Under the pieces are notes generated by a model, which searched no databases, was not told where the DNA came from, and worked only from the letters and a program-made list of their open reading frames with translations. This document shows, piece by piece, positions 28,755-40,495 of a stretch of DNA of 64,000 nt (position 1 is the first letter of the stretch; every line of letters starts with the position of its first letter). The position numbers and the translations under genes were made by a program. Source of the stretch: Pichia kudriavzevii (Eukaryota > Ascomycota > Pichiomycetes > Pichiales > Pichiaceae); the NCBI RefSeq assembly GCF_003054445.1, contig NC_042508.1, positions 930,001 through 994,000 on the forward strand, read 5' to 3'.

Positions 28755-29260
28755 ATACATGTTTTCAATTTTTTCTCTTTGTAAATGTATTCTAAATGGT
28801 CAATAAAGCGTATATACCTTCCGCTCGAAATATTACCTGCCATCAATGATCTAAGACCCGAGGAGATACTCTGTACCATCAGCTGCTAGTAGTGAAATGT
28901 TGGATAAACTATATAACATGGCACCTTCTCTTATCGAACTTCTCGGCCGCAATTTTTATCCGTTACTGTCGTATATATGCCGCATTAGGTAAGTGACGCT
29001 ACCCACAGGCGCCAAAATCCATATTGAACGGGTAATTTTGACGAATCGAACTAAGGGAGACCCTTTAAGACTATCAAGATAAGAGAGCGGATATAATCAT
29101 GTTACTCCTGCACGACTGATAAGAAACCACACTTTAAAACACCACAATTTTGCCCAAACGGTTATATATAAAAGTTGTGAGTTCTTCACAATGATTTTAG
29201 GTTTGTAGTGAGCTTGTTCTCTCGTTTGTGTTAATAACAAGATAACCCATTTGGCAAAAA
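28755..29260 (+). promoter_or_regulatory. Upstream region of permease copy 2 with paired GATAAG sites
   Basis: GATAAG at 29078-29083 and 29118-29123 are 40 bp apart and about 140-180 bp before the start; further GATAA motifs occur at 28903-28907, 28930-28935 (minus) and 28956-28960 (minus). Two close GATAAG elements are the classic nitrogen-regulated arrangement in S. cerevisiae. This region does not resemble the promoter of copy 1. Confidence 0.45.
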
Positions 29261-30841
29261 ATGTCAGATCTTGAAAAAGAAAAGGATCAATCAAATGTTG
29301 AAATAACGTCAACATTTTCCAAAAATAATCTAGACCCACATGCTGTGCTTTCCCATGTTGTCTCCATTGATGGCAGAGTCGTTGATGTCACTGGTGACGT
29401 TGACGAGGCCATGAAATATGCATTTGACGCTGAAGAGGTGGAACTGACCGATGAACAAGCCCGCAAGCTACTCTTCAAGATTGACATCTACTTGTTGCCT
29501 CTGATCTGTTTGCTCTATTCGATCCAGTTTATGGATAAGGTTTCTTCTTCGTCGGCCTCTGTTATGGGTTTGCGTACATACTATCACATGCATGGCACGC
29601 AATATTCTTGGGTGGGTTCGTCCTTCTACTTGGGTTACTTGATTTTGGAAATTCCAATGTCCATGATATTGCAGAGATTTCCAGTTGCTAAAACTATTGG
29701 TATAATTGTGGTGATTTGGGGTGCCATTTTGTGTTTGCATGCTGCAGCTTCCAACTACCCGGGCCTCATAACGTTGAGAACACTACTTGGTATCTTTGAA
29801 TCGGGGGTCACACCAGCAATGGTGATCATCACCGGTCAATGGTACAAGGCAGAAGAACAGTTCCTCAGGACGGCCATCTGGTTTGCGTGTAATGGGCTAG
29901 GAACCATTCTTGGCTCGTCCATCGCCTACGGCTTGGCCATCAGGATGAACTCGTACAGCATCGAAGCGTTCAAGGTGTTGTTCATCGTCATTGGCTGCAT
30001 GACCATCTCAGTTGGTGTGATGATCTTCTTCCACATTCCAGATCTTCCGGTGAAGGCCTGGTTCTTAAACAAAACGGAAAAGAAACAGGTTGTTCTCAGA
30101 ATTAAGTCAAACCAACAAGGTTTTGGTAATAAGCATTTCAAGCTTCACCAGCTAAAGGAAGCACTTTTGGATATCAACACGTGGATCTTTTTCTTCTGGG
30201 CTATAGCTGCAGATATACCTAATGGTGCACTAACGAATTTTGGTAACATTCTACTCTCAGATACGTTTGGGTATTCTGCTACAAAGAGTATGTTGATGAA
30301 CATGCCCAATGGGGCGGTGGAGATCGTGGGTTGTATTCTTTTTGCTTGGACAGTCAGATTTTTCAGGCATAAACTTGCAGTTTCCTTGTTCACTACGGTT
30401 ATCACCCTTATAGGAATGTGTATGCTAGCATTTGCAAAGCAATCACCTCATGCAAGATTAGCCGGTTACTATCTTTTCTCTATTTCTCCAATCTCGATGA
30501 TTTGTGCATTGTCCTGTTTTACTTCGAATGTTGCTGGCCATACTAAGAAGATTACAGTCAATGCAATCTATTTGGTTGGATACTGTACTGGTAACTTGAT
30601 TGGGCCACAAACCTTCATTGCAAAACAGGCTCCTGAGTATAGAGGTGGACAGATCTCAATGGTGGTTTGTTATGCTGTTGCGCTTCTGCTTAATATCTGG
30701 GTTTATTACAACTACTGGTCCGAAAATAGACGAAGAGATGCATTACTCGCTGAGGGTAAGATTGATATTCCACACATTGAAAACATTGAATTTGCAGATT
30801 TGACAGACAGGGAAAACGTTAACTTTAGATACGTGTTATAA
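29261..30841 (+). CDS. Dal5-family MFS permease, copy 2
   Basis: 526-aa paralogue of the preceding permease. From residue 22 to about 348 the protein is essentially identical to copy 1 (one visible change, N to D in the AIAANIPNG segment). After the conserved NMPNGAVEIVG segment the sequences part, e.g. FAWTVRFFRHK against FAWMIKFVRHK, and many synonymous changes appear. Both keep full length and the same C-terminal ENIEFADLTDRENV motif, so both look functional. The differing promoters and C-terminal helices suggest the pair could differ in regulation or substrate range (inference). Confidence 0.85.
   Translation: MSDLEKEKDQSNVEITSTFSKNNLDPHAVLSHVVSIDGRVVDVTGDVDEAMKYAFDAEEVELTDEQARKLLFKIDIYLLPLICLLYSIQFMDKVSSSSASVMGLRTYYHMHGTQYSWVGSSFYLGYLILEIPMSMILQRFPVAKTIGIIVVIWGAILCLHAAASNYPGLITLRTLLGIFESGVTPAMVIITGQWYKAEEQFLRTAIWFACNGLGTILGSSIAYGLAIRMNSYSIEAFKVLFIVIGCMTISVGVMIFFHIPDLPVKAWFLNKTEKKQVVLRIKSNQQGFGNKHFKLHQLKEALLDINTWIFFFWAIAADIPNGALTNFGNILLSDTFGYSATKSMLMNMPNGAVEIVGCILFAWTVRFFRHKLAVSLFTTVITLIGMCMLAFAKQSPHARLAGYYLFSISPISMICALSCFTSNVAGHTKKITVNAIYLVGYCTGNLIGPQTFIAKQAPEYRGGQISMVVCYAVALLLNIWVYYNYWSENRRRDALLAEGKIDIPHIENIEFADLTDRENVNFRYVL
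29326..30308 (+). repeat. Partner of the 27239-28221 block
   Basis: Second copy of the near-identical permease block, in direct orientation. The left edge falls at the shared AATCTAGACCC and the right edge at CATGCCCA. Confidence 0.9.
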
Positions 30842-30963
30842 CTCTGACTTTTCCAATTCTGTTTTGGATTCTTAGTCCTTCATTTTGTTCTTTATTATAT
30901 ATTTTATATTTTCAAACAAATTTTCTTATCTTGAAAACTCTACTTACTGTTTCTTTTACATTC

Positions 30964-32214
30964 CTATTCTTGTGTTGGTCCACCACCTGGAGCAACCTTA
31001 AAGGTTAAAATGTCATTTTTACCCACATCAATTGTATCATCAGGGGAGATTCTTCTGCCTCCCACACCCTCGATCACGGCAATAGTGACTTCTCCCATTA
31101 TGCTTCTCGCAACTGCACCAACTTTACTGCCTCTTTTGAAAAGCATGCAATCTCTGAAAACATAGTTGCCGCTATTACCGGTGAATGTATTGATATTTCT
31201 GACCGTAAATACGGGAATCAAGTCTAAAACATTTGCAGCTTCTTGTAAAACCTGAACAACACCGGTTGAGCCAAATCTATATAAAACCAGATCTCGAATA
31301 TTTTCCAGCTTTTCCTTTAGCTTTTCATCCAATGGCTTCAATCCAGACTCCTCACCTAGATCCTCAAATGTGTCCACAAACTCGGTACCTTCCTCATACT
31401 TTATGTAATCCTGTTTCTTGAGTTTTCTCAAAAATAGTTCCGTTATTGCACTTGTGACAACAGCCTTTGTATCGGGGTATTTCAAGAGAATCTTGGAGAC
31501 ATTTTTGTCTGCATCAGGGTGGTCAATTTTATTTAGTGCCAAAACTGTCGGAAATTTATACCTCATAAATGCCTTAACCACAGTTGTGATCCATTCGTTA
31601 TCCCATTCTTCTAAAGGTGGTAAATCCTTTATAGAATCAACAGCTTCTTTGACCAAGTTTAAATTCGCACCGTAACCACCAAATTGCGCCCTCAAAGTAT
31701 CAACAATCGATGACTTAGTAGCTGTATGTCGTCTTACAATCGAGCCCCATCTTTTAAGCAAATTACCTTCAATCCATAATCTGATTTCATCTTGTAGCCA
31801 CTCTATGTCCTTCAATGGGTCATAACCTCTTGTCGCCTTACCCTCGGCATTAGTTGTCCCAGAAACATCTACAACATGGATCAATGCATCTGCATGTCTT
31901 AAATCGTCTAGAAATTTATTACCTAAGCCTAAACCCTGAGAAGCACCAGGAATTAAACCTGCAACATCTAAAAGTTCAATTGGAACATGTCTTTTACCTT
32001 GTTCACACCAACCATAATTTGGTTTACACAGATCTTCCTTACCAAAACGTGAGCATGCACAGTCAATTTTTAGATAGCCAGTTGCTCTATTTGGCTCTAT
32101 CGTCGTAAACGGAAAAGAACCAATCTTAGCGTTGGCATCAGTTAAGGAGTTTAAAGTTGTGGATTTACCACTAGAGGGTTTCCCAACAATACCAATTAAC
32201 GGGTCTCTCGCCAT
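30964..32214 (-). CDS. Obg-like GTPase of the YGR210C/TGS family
   Basis: 416-aa cytosolic GTPase. G1 is [17 protein letters not shown] (residues 8-24), the G3 region is [29 protein letters not shown], and G4 NKID is near residue 235. The C-terminus carries a TGS-type domain ([30 protein letters not shown]). The segment with [19 protein letters not shown] between G2 and G3 is a cysteine-bearing insertion characteristic of the archaeal/eukaryotic YchF-related group that includes S. cerevisiae YGR210C. Role is poorly known, probably translation or ribosome related. Divergent from the armadillo gene with 325 bp between. Confidence 0.88.
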   Translation of the reverse strand: MARDPLIGIVGKPSSGKSTTLNSLTDANAKIGSFPFTTIEPNRATGYLKIDCACSRFGKEDLCKPNYGWCEQGKRHVPIELLDVAGLIPGASQGLGLGNKFLDDLRHADALIHVVDVSGTTNAEGKATRGYDPLKDIEWLQDEIRLWIEGNLLKRWGSIVRRHTATKSSIVDTLRAQFGGYGANLNLVKEAVDSIKDLPPLEEWDNEWITTVVKAFMRYKFPTVLALNKIDHPDADKNVSKILLKYPDTKAVVTSAITELFLRKLKKQDYIKYEEGTEFVDTFEDLGEESGLKPLDEKLKEKLENIRDLVLYRFGSTGVVQVLQEAANVLDLIPVFTVRNINTFTGNSGNYVFRDCMLFKRGSKVGAVARSIMGEVTIAVIEGVGGRRISPDDTIDVGKNDILTFKVAPGGGPTQE

Positions 32215-32539
32215 ATTTTATCTCTCTAACCTCTGACAATAGGTAGGTTCACTTTTACGTGCGTGATAAGGTTTTTAAACCTTTACCCTGTACATACCTG
32301 TGTAGCTGGTGATAATATTCTTCAAAGTGAGAACCTGTTGAAAAAAAAAAAATAAATAAAATAAAGATAGAAAATTTTTTGGTAGGTTCGACGCGCCGAT
32401 GGCTCAGCTTTCGCATTAGCATCTGTTGGTATTTCAATGGGAGAGGTGGCACATGTTTACTGATAAGGTGTTTAATGCTTCTGTGATTTGTTATATTAGT
32501 TTTGGTAAACTAGAGCCAAGAATATAAAATTACACATCC
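32215..32539. other. Divergent promoter region
   Basis: 325 bp between YGR210C-like and VID28-like starts. It contains an A-run near 32341-32352 and an AGAAAATTTTTT segment near 32368-32381 that resembles the ribosome-biogenesis RRPE element. No gene is seen. Confidence 0.4.
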
Positions 32540-34744
32540 ATGTCTACAGAGCATCTGGAATACACCAGTGGAAGGATATTGTTAAATGAGAAGCTTCTGA
32601 GTACAGATTACGTGAAGCAACGTCTGAGGAGGCCCTCTGAAGACGACGATCTCTACCGGTCACTCTTCAATGAATTCAGTTTGACAAAAAACATGAATGA
32701 AGAGTTATTTCTCGATTACTTTGACCAGTTAGGCACGTTAATAGTTAAATCAAAGGGATCTATTAATCCAGATCAATTTTGCAGAGATGCAGTTCAATTT
32801 TATAGCTCAATGAAAGGAATTACAAAGTCTCCTCCCAACACAATAGGCATTTCCAAATACTTGTTTGAAGTTTTACGAACCAACAAAACGTCTTTGCCTT
32901 CTGAAAAAATAATGATCTCCTTCTTAATGACTTTTGGCTCGTGGACCCAATGTAACAGTTTCAAAGATTCCTGTTATAACCTTCTAGTTTCTAGGATTCA
33001 ACAATGTTGCTTTTCCCTTGATTCATTTAGTAATCCACTGTCCCAGCGTTCGTTAATGCTAGATAAGATTTTGGAGAGATCGGTATCACAACTTGGACCA
33101 ATATTGTTTCTATATGCTTATCAGTTAGGTAACACCAATGTTTATTCCAATCAAGATTACGATATGCCCCGAACGTTGAAGAATTTCCTCTTATACTGTG
33201 CAAAAAGTACAATATTCCTGTTGAAATGGTCTACTAGTGTTTTGTTAGTTAACTATTTCTCCGCTGCTGATTACTCACAGAGATCCCACAATTTCAGCAA
33301 CCTTTTGCCTTATATCATAGACCTCACTTATCAAGAGGCAGGAAATACAACTATTATAAAAGTCTTTACAAAATTGTGCTCTCTACCACTAGATATGTAC
33401 CCATTGGCTTTAATTTCCAAGATATTAAAAGGTGCTCCAGATATAAACAAAGTTTTAGTTGAAGTTGACTATGTTTCGTTTATCAGCAATGTAATCAATG
33501 ACTATTATAATGAGGAAGAAAAATATATTGCAGAGGGAACGTCATTCAAGCTTTCGTTGTGTTTAAACATACTAGCGCATCTTGGGATGGTCAACGACAA
33601 AAATAAATTGAGAATTTCGTCAGGGCCTGCTTCTACCCTAGTTTCGAATACATTAGTGAAACATCTTGAAATATTAAAGTATATGCGGACATCAGAATGT
33701 AAAGGTAATATAGATATTCGTATTGCAAATAAGGCCATCTATTGTTCTACAAATTTGACATTTGCTGCTTGCACCATACTAAGATCGCTTTCTAGGTCTG
33801 CTTCCTTGTTACGTTCCCAGTTCAAATCTGATAACAACGTGCAGTTGTTGATTGAGATACTCTCAGTGAACGGTGAAGATCTCTACGTTCCATATCAGTA
33901 TGATAGTGAGGAAAAGCTAAAGTCCCTAATACTGAATATTCTGGCCAACTTAGTTCTAGAATTGAATTCACCAAAGAGGAGCATAAATTACTCCGTACTC
34001 TTAGGACTAGTTAGAGGATTTTTGGAAAACGGAAAGTCTGAGGAGCTTGTCTGTGCTTCGCTATCACTTTTAAGAAACAGTTTATTCTCAAGTGATGAAT
34101 TTTTTATCCAAAAGTTCAAAGAAAATGTCCCAGCTACACTAATACTAAAATACAGTAAGAGTAAAAATGACAAGATAAAGTTAAGCTCCTTGAATATAAT
34201 TCGAAACTTGTTTGCGTGTAGCTTAGATGTTTCGAACTATATATTCAATGAATTCAAAGATATCAATCAAGGGCCAGAATGCAAATTCATTGATTTCCTA
34301 AAAGGTGAATTGTGTCATTCACAGAATATGGAGATAGTCCTGTCCTTATGTTATATTATTAGTAACTTGTCTGTATGGCAACCGGTAAACAAAATTTTCA
34401 TTGTGAAAAATGAGGGGCTAATGATGATAATGAAGGAATACCTGGCAAAACCTATCAATCAATTTCCAAAAACAGATCTCGCATGGAGCATCAAGTCTTG
34501 TATTTCTTGGATAGTCATGAATGTATTGACAAATGGATCAATGGAAGAGTCTGAAAGAATATGTCATGTTGATTTAGAAGATGCTTCTTTGGCAGACCCT
34601 ACTCAAAGGGCAAAACTCTTAATATCATGGGGGTTTCTCAATTCGTTAGGTGACATGATTCATTCATGCGACGATGTAGACTCAAGGTTGGTTTTGAATA
34701 GGGCATTCGTCCTATTAAATACAATAGGCACGACCTTACACTAA
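32540..34744 (+). CDS. Armadillo-type protein, probable Gid5/Vid28
   Basis: 734-aa all-helical repeat protein without membrane segments. Armadillo-like features are repeated helices with LIEILSVNGEDL, LILNILANLVLELN, SLSLLRNSLFSSDEF, LNIIRNLFACS and LSLCYIISNLSVW. The C-terminal block (WSIKSCISWIVMNVLTNGS, then ERICHVDLEDASLADP and LLISWGFLNSLGDM) resembles the end of ARMC8/Vid28, where a WxxxNLT-type helix is followed by a regional repeat. In the GID E3 ligase Gid5 docks the substrate receptor Gid4. S. cerevisiae Vid28 is 921 aa, so this is shorter. The call is recall-based; any other ARM protein remains possible. Confidence 0.5.
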   Translation: MSTEHLEYTSGRILLNEKLLSTDYVKQRLRRPSEDDDLYRSLFNEFSLTKNMNEELFLDYFDQLGTLIVKSKGSINPDQFCRDAVQFYSSMKGITKSPPNTIGISKYLFEVLRTNKTSLPSEKIMISFLMTFGSWTQCNSFKDSCYNLLVSRIQQCCFSLDSFSNPLSQRSLMLDKILERSVSQLGPILFLYAYQLGNTNVYSNQDYDMPRTLKNFLLYCAKSTIFLLKWSTSVLLVNYFSAADYSQRSHNFSNLLPYIIDLTYQEAGNTTIIKVFTKLCSLPLDMYPLALISKILKGAPDINKVLVEVDYVSFISNVINDYYNEEEKYIAEGTSFKLSLCLNILAHLGMVNDKNKLRISSGPASTLVSNTLVKHLEILKYMRTSECKGNIDIRIANKAIYCSTNLTFAACTILRSLSRSASLLRSQFKSDNNVQLLIEILSVNGEDLYVPYQYDSEEKLKSLILNILANLVLELNSPKRSINYSVLLGLVRGFLENGKSEELVCASLSLLRNSLFSSDEFFIQKFKENVPATLILKYSKSKNDKIKLSSLNIIRNLFACSLDVSNYIFNEFKDINQGPECKFIDFLKGELCHSQNMEIVLSLCYIISNLSVWQPVNKIFIVKNEGLMMIMKEYLAKPINQFPKTDLAWSIKSCISWIVMNVLTNGSMEESERICHVDLEDASLADPTQRAKLLISWGFLNSLGDMIHSCDDVDSRLVLNRAFVLLNTIGTTLH

Positions 34745-34812
34745 GCCTACTTTTTTTTTGCTGAAAGACTATATAAAGAGTACAGCATGGCACTATATAA
34801 GTGTAGGTATTT

Positions 34813-36945
34813 TTACTCACTTTCAATATCCATGATTTCATCATCATCATCAACTTCGTTTTGGTATCTCCCAAGACCTTTTCTATTCCGCTTGTTGCCG
34901 CCGCTGAATTCCCCTAAAATTCCAGAAAAGTTTTTCTGCTGCTGCAAGTTTGAATTGGCTTTATTTGTTCCTTCGGAGAGTGATTTGTCCAACATTTTCT
35001 TATTGGCGAGCTTCAAATTTAAGTCCAATGCTTTATCTAATAAATCTGTTGCTATTGAATCGGTAGGTTGTATAGACAAGGCGATATGCAAGTATTCAAT
35101 AGCATTAGCTATTTTACCCATTTTCAGGTAGATTAGTCCTAAAGTGGAAAAAATATTGACATCATCTTTGGATATTTTCAAAACCTCGTTAAAGTGCATC
35201 ACTGATTTCTCAAGTTTGTTCATTCTTCTATAAACATGTGCCAAATTGCAATGAATTGAGCACCAAGATTTAGAGCCGTATTCTAAGCTCCTTGATGCGC
35301 CCAAAGCTTTCCTTAAATAGAATTCGGCTCGTTGAAGTTCATCTTTGTGATAGTTTAAAACACCAATTTCATTCAATAGAAGTGGATCACTCGAACATAC
35401 TGAATATGCAAAGTTCAAGTATTCCCATGCTAAGGTGTAGTTGTTCATCTGCAAGTACTGCATGCCGAGAAAAAGATTCGGCAAATGAGTTCCCGGGAAT
35501 AATCTCGATGCCGTCGCATAGGCACTTATAGCTTGTTCGTGCTCTCCGTCAGCTGCAAAAGTATGAGCAAATCCTATCCACGCTGCAGCAAAGTTGGGGT
35601 TTATTATGGAAGCTTTGGAGAAAAACATCCTAGCGTCTGCTGTCTGTTTTATTGAGAAATAGTAAATTCCAATTGCAACCCACGTTATATAATGATTGGG
35701 ATAATCTTCAGCCAATTTGTGAGCTGTTAAGAACAATTTGTTCTTCCCTCCTACTTCGTAAAGACAACTTAAATATTTTGATAGGGCGGGGATGTTTAAT
35801 TCGTCTCTCTCAATAATGGTACTACATAATTCTAGACATTTCTGGAATTTGCATTGAATAAAATACAATTCTGCCTGGCTTAGCAAAACATCGATATTAT
35901 CACCCAAATTGAACTCCTCAATCAAACGTTGTTTTGATTCTTCAAACATCTTTAAATTTTTATACTTGTTGATCCTTGTAGTATATAACATTTTCACCAG
36001 CTCGTTATTGTTGTCTGCATCATCAAAATTGAGACACTCCAGCAACTCCCACTCTTCATCTGGAGATAACAAGTGATTCGATATCAGCTCGTCAAAGGCC
36101 TCAAAACATTTCACATCCACAAGAACTGCTTCCTTGAAACATTCCTTTGCTCTCTCAAAGTTGTTCTGTTTGTTGTAAACTAAACCACGAAGATAGCACA
36201 TGGATGCTTCAAGCTTAATACCTCCATCGCCGTTTCTTATTGAGTGATCTTTTTTAAAGGGGTTGATTTCACCTATTATATCCAAGGCTTCATCCAATTT
36301 ATCCAATTTATACAAGCAAAGACCAGCAAGATATCTGCATCCAATTGAATCTTCAAATTTCGGGCCCAGTAGTAAATTTCTTGCTACTTGATAATTCCCT
36401 GAAGAATAATGCACCTGTGCTAACCAGAATGCGTCATTTGGATCTCCCGTAAGAGATAAAATCTTGTCTCCAATGTATACTGCAGTCTTATAATGATGCT
36501 GTAACAATGCATCGTGTCTCCAAAGCCGTAGTTTATCTGCTTGTGTCAGCGGCTGGTTCATGTCTACTATTGTCGATGTTTCTAGGTTGTTTATGTTGTT
36601 CGTGTAGGGACCCGACTTATCTGGATCCTCGTTAACCTGTGTAGTTGAATTCATGACATTCTTCACCTCCTCCGCAGTATTATTGTTGGTTTCGTCATTT
36701 GGATCTTCCATGATGGAGTTTATAAGCCGAGCATTCTGTGGTGAAGATTGATGTAAATACGAGTTCGGCAGGGGGAAAAATTGCGACTTTTGTGCACTGT
36801 TTAATCTCTGTGTGTTCTGGTTCTGTTGTACTGTTGTAGTTTTGGTGTTTTTCTGGTTTGGCGTCTGAAAATGATCTCTGACCTTCTTGGTTGTCATCAG
36901 AGGTGAAAACGTCAATATGGAGTTATTTGGACTGTCATTTACCAT
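34813..36945 (-). CDS. CDC16: Cdc16, TPR subunit of the anaphase-promoting complex
   Basis: 710-aa tetratricopeptide protein. Residues 1-130 are low-complexity (Asn/Thr/Gln). The conserved region starts with DKLRLWRHDALLQHHYKTAV and GDPNDAFWLAQVHYSSGNY, and at least eight TPR units follow, for instance YPNHYITWVAIGIYYFSIKQ, ASIINPNFAAAWIGFAHTFA, THLPNLFLGMQYLQMNNYTL and SLEYGSKSWCSIHCNLAHVYRRMN (split by ordinary spacing). This matches Cdc16/APC6, part of the TPR lobe binding Cdc20/Cdh1. The C-terminus is basic then acidic. The gene converges on the armadillo gene with 68 bp between stops and diverges from LYS1. Confidence 0.93.
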   Translation of the reverse strand: MVNDSPNNSILTFSPLMTTKKVRDHFQTPNQKNTKTTTVQQNQNTQRLNSAQKSQFFPLPNSYLHQSSPQNARLINSIMEDPNDETNNNTAEEVKNVMNSTTQVNEDPDKSGPYTNNINNLETSTIVDMNQPLTQADKLRLWRHDALLQHHYKTAVYIGDKILSLTGDPNDAFWLAQVHYSSGNYQVARNLLLGPKFEDSIGCRYLAGLCLYKLDKLDEALDIIGEINPFKKDHSIRNGDGGIKLEASMCYLRGLVYNKQNNFERAKECFKEAVLVDVKCFEAFDELISNHLLSPDEEWELLECLNFDDADNNNELVKMLYTTRINKYKNLKMFEESKQRLIEEFNLGDNIDVLLSQAELYFIQCKFQKCLELCSTIIERDELNIPALSKYLSCLYEVGGKNKLFLTAHKLAEDYPNHYITWVAIGIYYFSIKQTADARMFFSKASIINPNFAAAWIGFAHTFAADGEHEQAISAYATASRLFPGTHLPNLFLGMQYLQMNNYTLAWEYLNFAYSVCSSDPLLLNEIGVLNYHKDELQRAEFYLRKALGASRSLEYGSKSWCSIHCNLAHVYRRMNKLEKSVMHFNEVLKISKDDVNIFSTLGLIYLKMGKIANAIEYLHIALSIQPTDSIATDLLDKALDLNLKLANKKMLDKSLSEGTNKANSNLQQQKNFSGILGEFSGGNKRNRKGLGRYQNEVDDDDEIMDIESE

Positions 36946-38596
<1,651 letters not shown>

Positions 38597-38735
38597 GCTA
38601 CTCAGCTTGAGTTTCCAAACCTGGTTCCCTGTTTTTCTCTCCTTGTATTTATGCTAGCTCATAAACATATTCAATACATAATTCTTATACTTATGTTTAT
38701 AATACTTAAACAAACTTAATCTTCTGTTCCTGAAT

Positions 38736-40073
38736 TTACTCAATCTCCACAGACAGCAACTTCTTCTTCTCCTTACGTTGCTTCTTCTTTGAGACTCTCT
38801 TACCACCTTTCATGATATGCGCTAAACTCTCCCCGTCACTTTCATATTCACTATCAGTAGCAACGTCCTTGTACTTGTCATCGGGATTGTAAATAGGCTT
38901 CATTGTACTAGCTTTCTCGATAGTTTCTTGGACAGTGGAAACAACATTCAGCCTCTCGCCTGTGGAGTAAACGGCAACTTGGTCCATAACAGCAAGGTCC
39001 AGATTCCATACAACAATCTTCCCATCTGAAGAAATGGAGACCATATATTCATGCAGTTTCCCATTGATGATTTCCTTATAGAAAGATATACCCTTCACCC
39101 TCGAAGCGTGGCCTTGTAGTGAATACGTTGGTTTCGGGAGGTTTTCCAAAGTTGCACCATCGATATCTTTGATTTTTTTGCTTTCCAGTTTGAACAATGA
39201 GTCTTCGAATTCGTAGAAATCGATAGAACCATTATTCAGAGCAACAACCATAAATTCCCTTCCGCTTAATACCACAAATTGGACATCCATAATAACAACC
39301 TTATTAGTACCTAACAAATTCAACATTTTGGCCTCCCTGGTAGTCCAGAACATGATTCTATCTCTGAATCCAATAACGAAAAACTCTCCAGTTGAATCAA
39401 ATTGTATAAACTGTGCAGTTTGACCTCTAGTTAGAGCCCCCCTCAAAAACATACTACTGGCCTTCTTTGCTGTCATCAAGTTCCATAATCTGACAGTGGA
39501 ATCTGCACCTACAGAAATAGCCACTCTTCCAGAGGGGTGGATGGCAATATCTTCCACTGCGCCTTTGTGTCCTTTCAAAACACCGAATTTCTCCCAATCC
39601 TTGGTACGCCATATAAGGATTGTTCCATCCTCAGAAGCAGACAATAGCCATTTGCCCCTCTTGTGTGTAAGATAGACATCTTCCTTGGATTCTCCTAGGT
39701 TGGAATCTGCATCCTCATTTCTCTCATCCTTCTCCTTGTCATGGTTCTCATCGTCAACTTCGTTAGAGAACAAGAGCTTGGTGATGGAGCCCTGGTGTTG
39801 CAATAGCGTGCCCAGTTCTTTTCTCTTTTGCAAATCGTAAATACGAATGTGCTCGTCATTCGAGCCAGTAACCAAATATCTCTTTGCTATATCCATGGAT
39901 CTGATTGATAGGGAATGTGCAGAGAAATGAAAGATTGGATGGAAATGCGCCTGTTTCTTGGAATCAGAATCTTCTCCCTCCTGGTCTAGAGGAATCGTTA
40001 CTGACACACAGAGAAGCGAGTGCTCATATGATCCGACAATAATTCTGAACTGTACCTGCTTACTAGATGACAT
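38736..40073 (-). CDS. MAK11: Mak11-like WD40 ribosome-biogenesis factor
   Basis: 445-aa WD-repeat protein. Repeats are recognised at VTGSNDEHIRIYDLQ, LLSASEDGTILIWRTKDW, AISVGADSTVRLWNLM and VSISSDGKIVVWNLDL. The first repeat context FSAHSLSIRSMDIAKRYLVT and KGHKGAVEDIAIHPSGR match Mak11/PAK1IP1, a 60S assembly factor linked to the Rlp24 step. The C-terminal tail is lysine-rich (GKRVSKKKQRKEKKKLL), typical of nucleolar proteins. The start at 40073 (MSSSKQ) fits; 23 in-frame residues upstream would break the domain beginning. Confidence 0.9.
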   Translation of the reverse strand: MSSSKQVQFRIIVGSYEHSLLCVSVTIPLDQEGEDSDSKKQAHFHPIFHFSAHSLSIRSMDIAKRYLVTGSNDEHIRIYDLQKRKELGTLLQHQGSITKLLFSNEVDDENHDKEKDERNEDADSNLGESKEDVYLTHKRGKWLLSASEDGTILIWRTKDWEKFGVLKGHKGAVEDIAIHPSGRVAISVGADSTVRLWNLMTAKKASSMFLRGALTRGQTAQFIQFDSTGEFFVIGFRDRIMFWTTREAKMLNLLGTNKVVIMDVQFVVLSGREFMVVALNNGSIDFYEFEDSLFKLESKKIKDIDGATLENLPKPTYSLQGHASRVKGISFYKEIINGKLHEYMVSISSDGKIVVWNLDLAVMDQVAVYSTGERLNVVSTVQETIEKASTMKPIYNPDDKYKDVATDSEYESDGESLAHIMKGGKRVSKKKQRKEKKKLLSVEIE

Positions 40074-40495
40074 TGTTTCTGTGAAAATCTCTATAATCAC
40101 CGACTCTTCAATAACAAAAAAATCTAGAAACTGATTACCCAAAAATAAAAGGGAGGGAAAACATAATAATGAAATCTATAGTGTAAAATTTATAATTTAA
40201 ATTTTATATTTGAAAATTTGAAAAAGTTGAAAATTTTCTAAACGTGAAATTCATGTCACTTTTTCCACTTACCAAGATAGGCAACTTCCAAAACCGGGTG
40301 AAGTTGTGTTGGACCGCGAATTCTTTTTTTTTTTCCGCTCTCGATTTTCGCTCGCACAGTTTCCAAACATATTTTCGGTACGCAGTAATTAAAACTAACA
40401 ATGGGGGGGGGAGGCCATACAAGGCACTCAGACGTTGTTGATAAAGTATAATGTAGACTGGAGGCAGTTTTTGAATTACGGTTAATGTCACCACA
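40074..40495. promoter_or_regulatory. Divergent promoter MAK11 / SR-like gene with RRPE element
   Basis: 422 bp. A perfect TGAAAATTTT lies at 40228-40237, about 155 bp from the MAK11 start; this is the rRNA-processing element (RRPE) that marks ribosome-biogenesis promoters in yeasts. A T run (40323-40335) and G run (40401-40409) follow. Function is inference. Confidence 0.5.
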
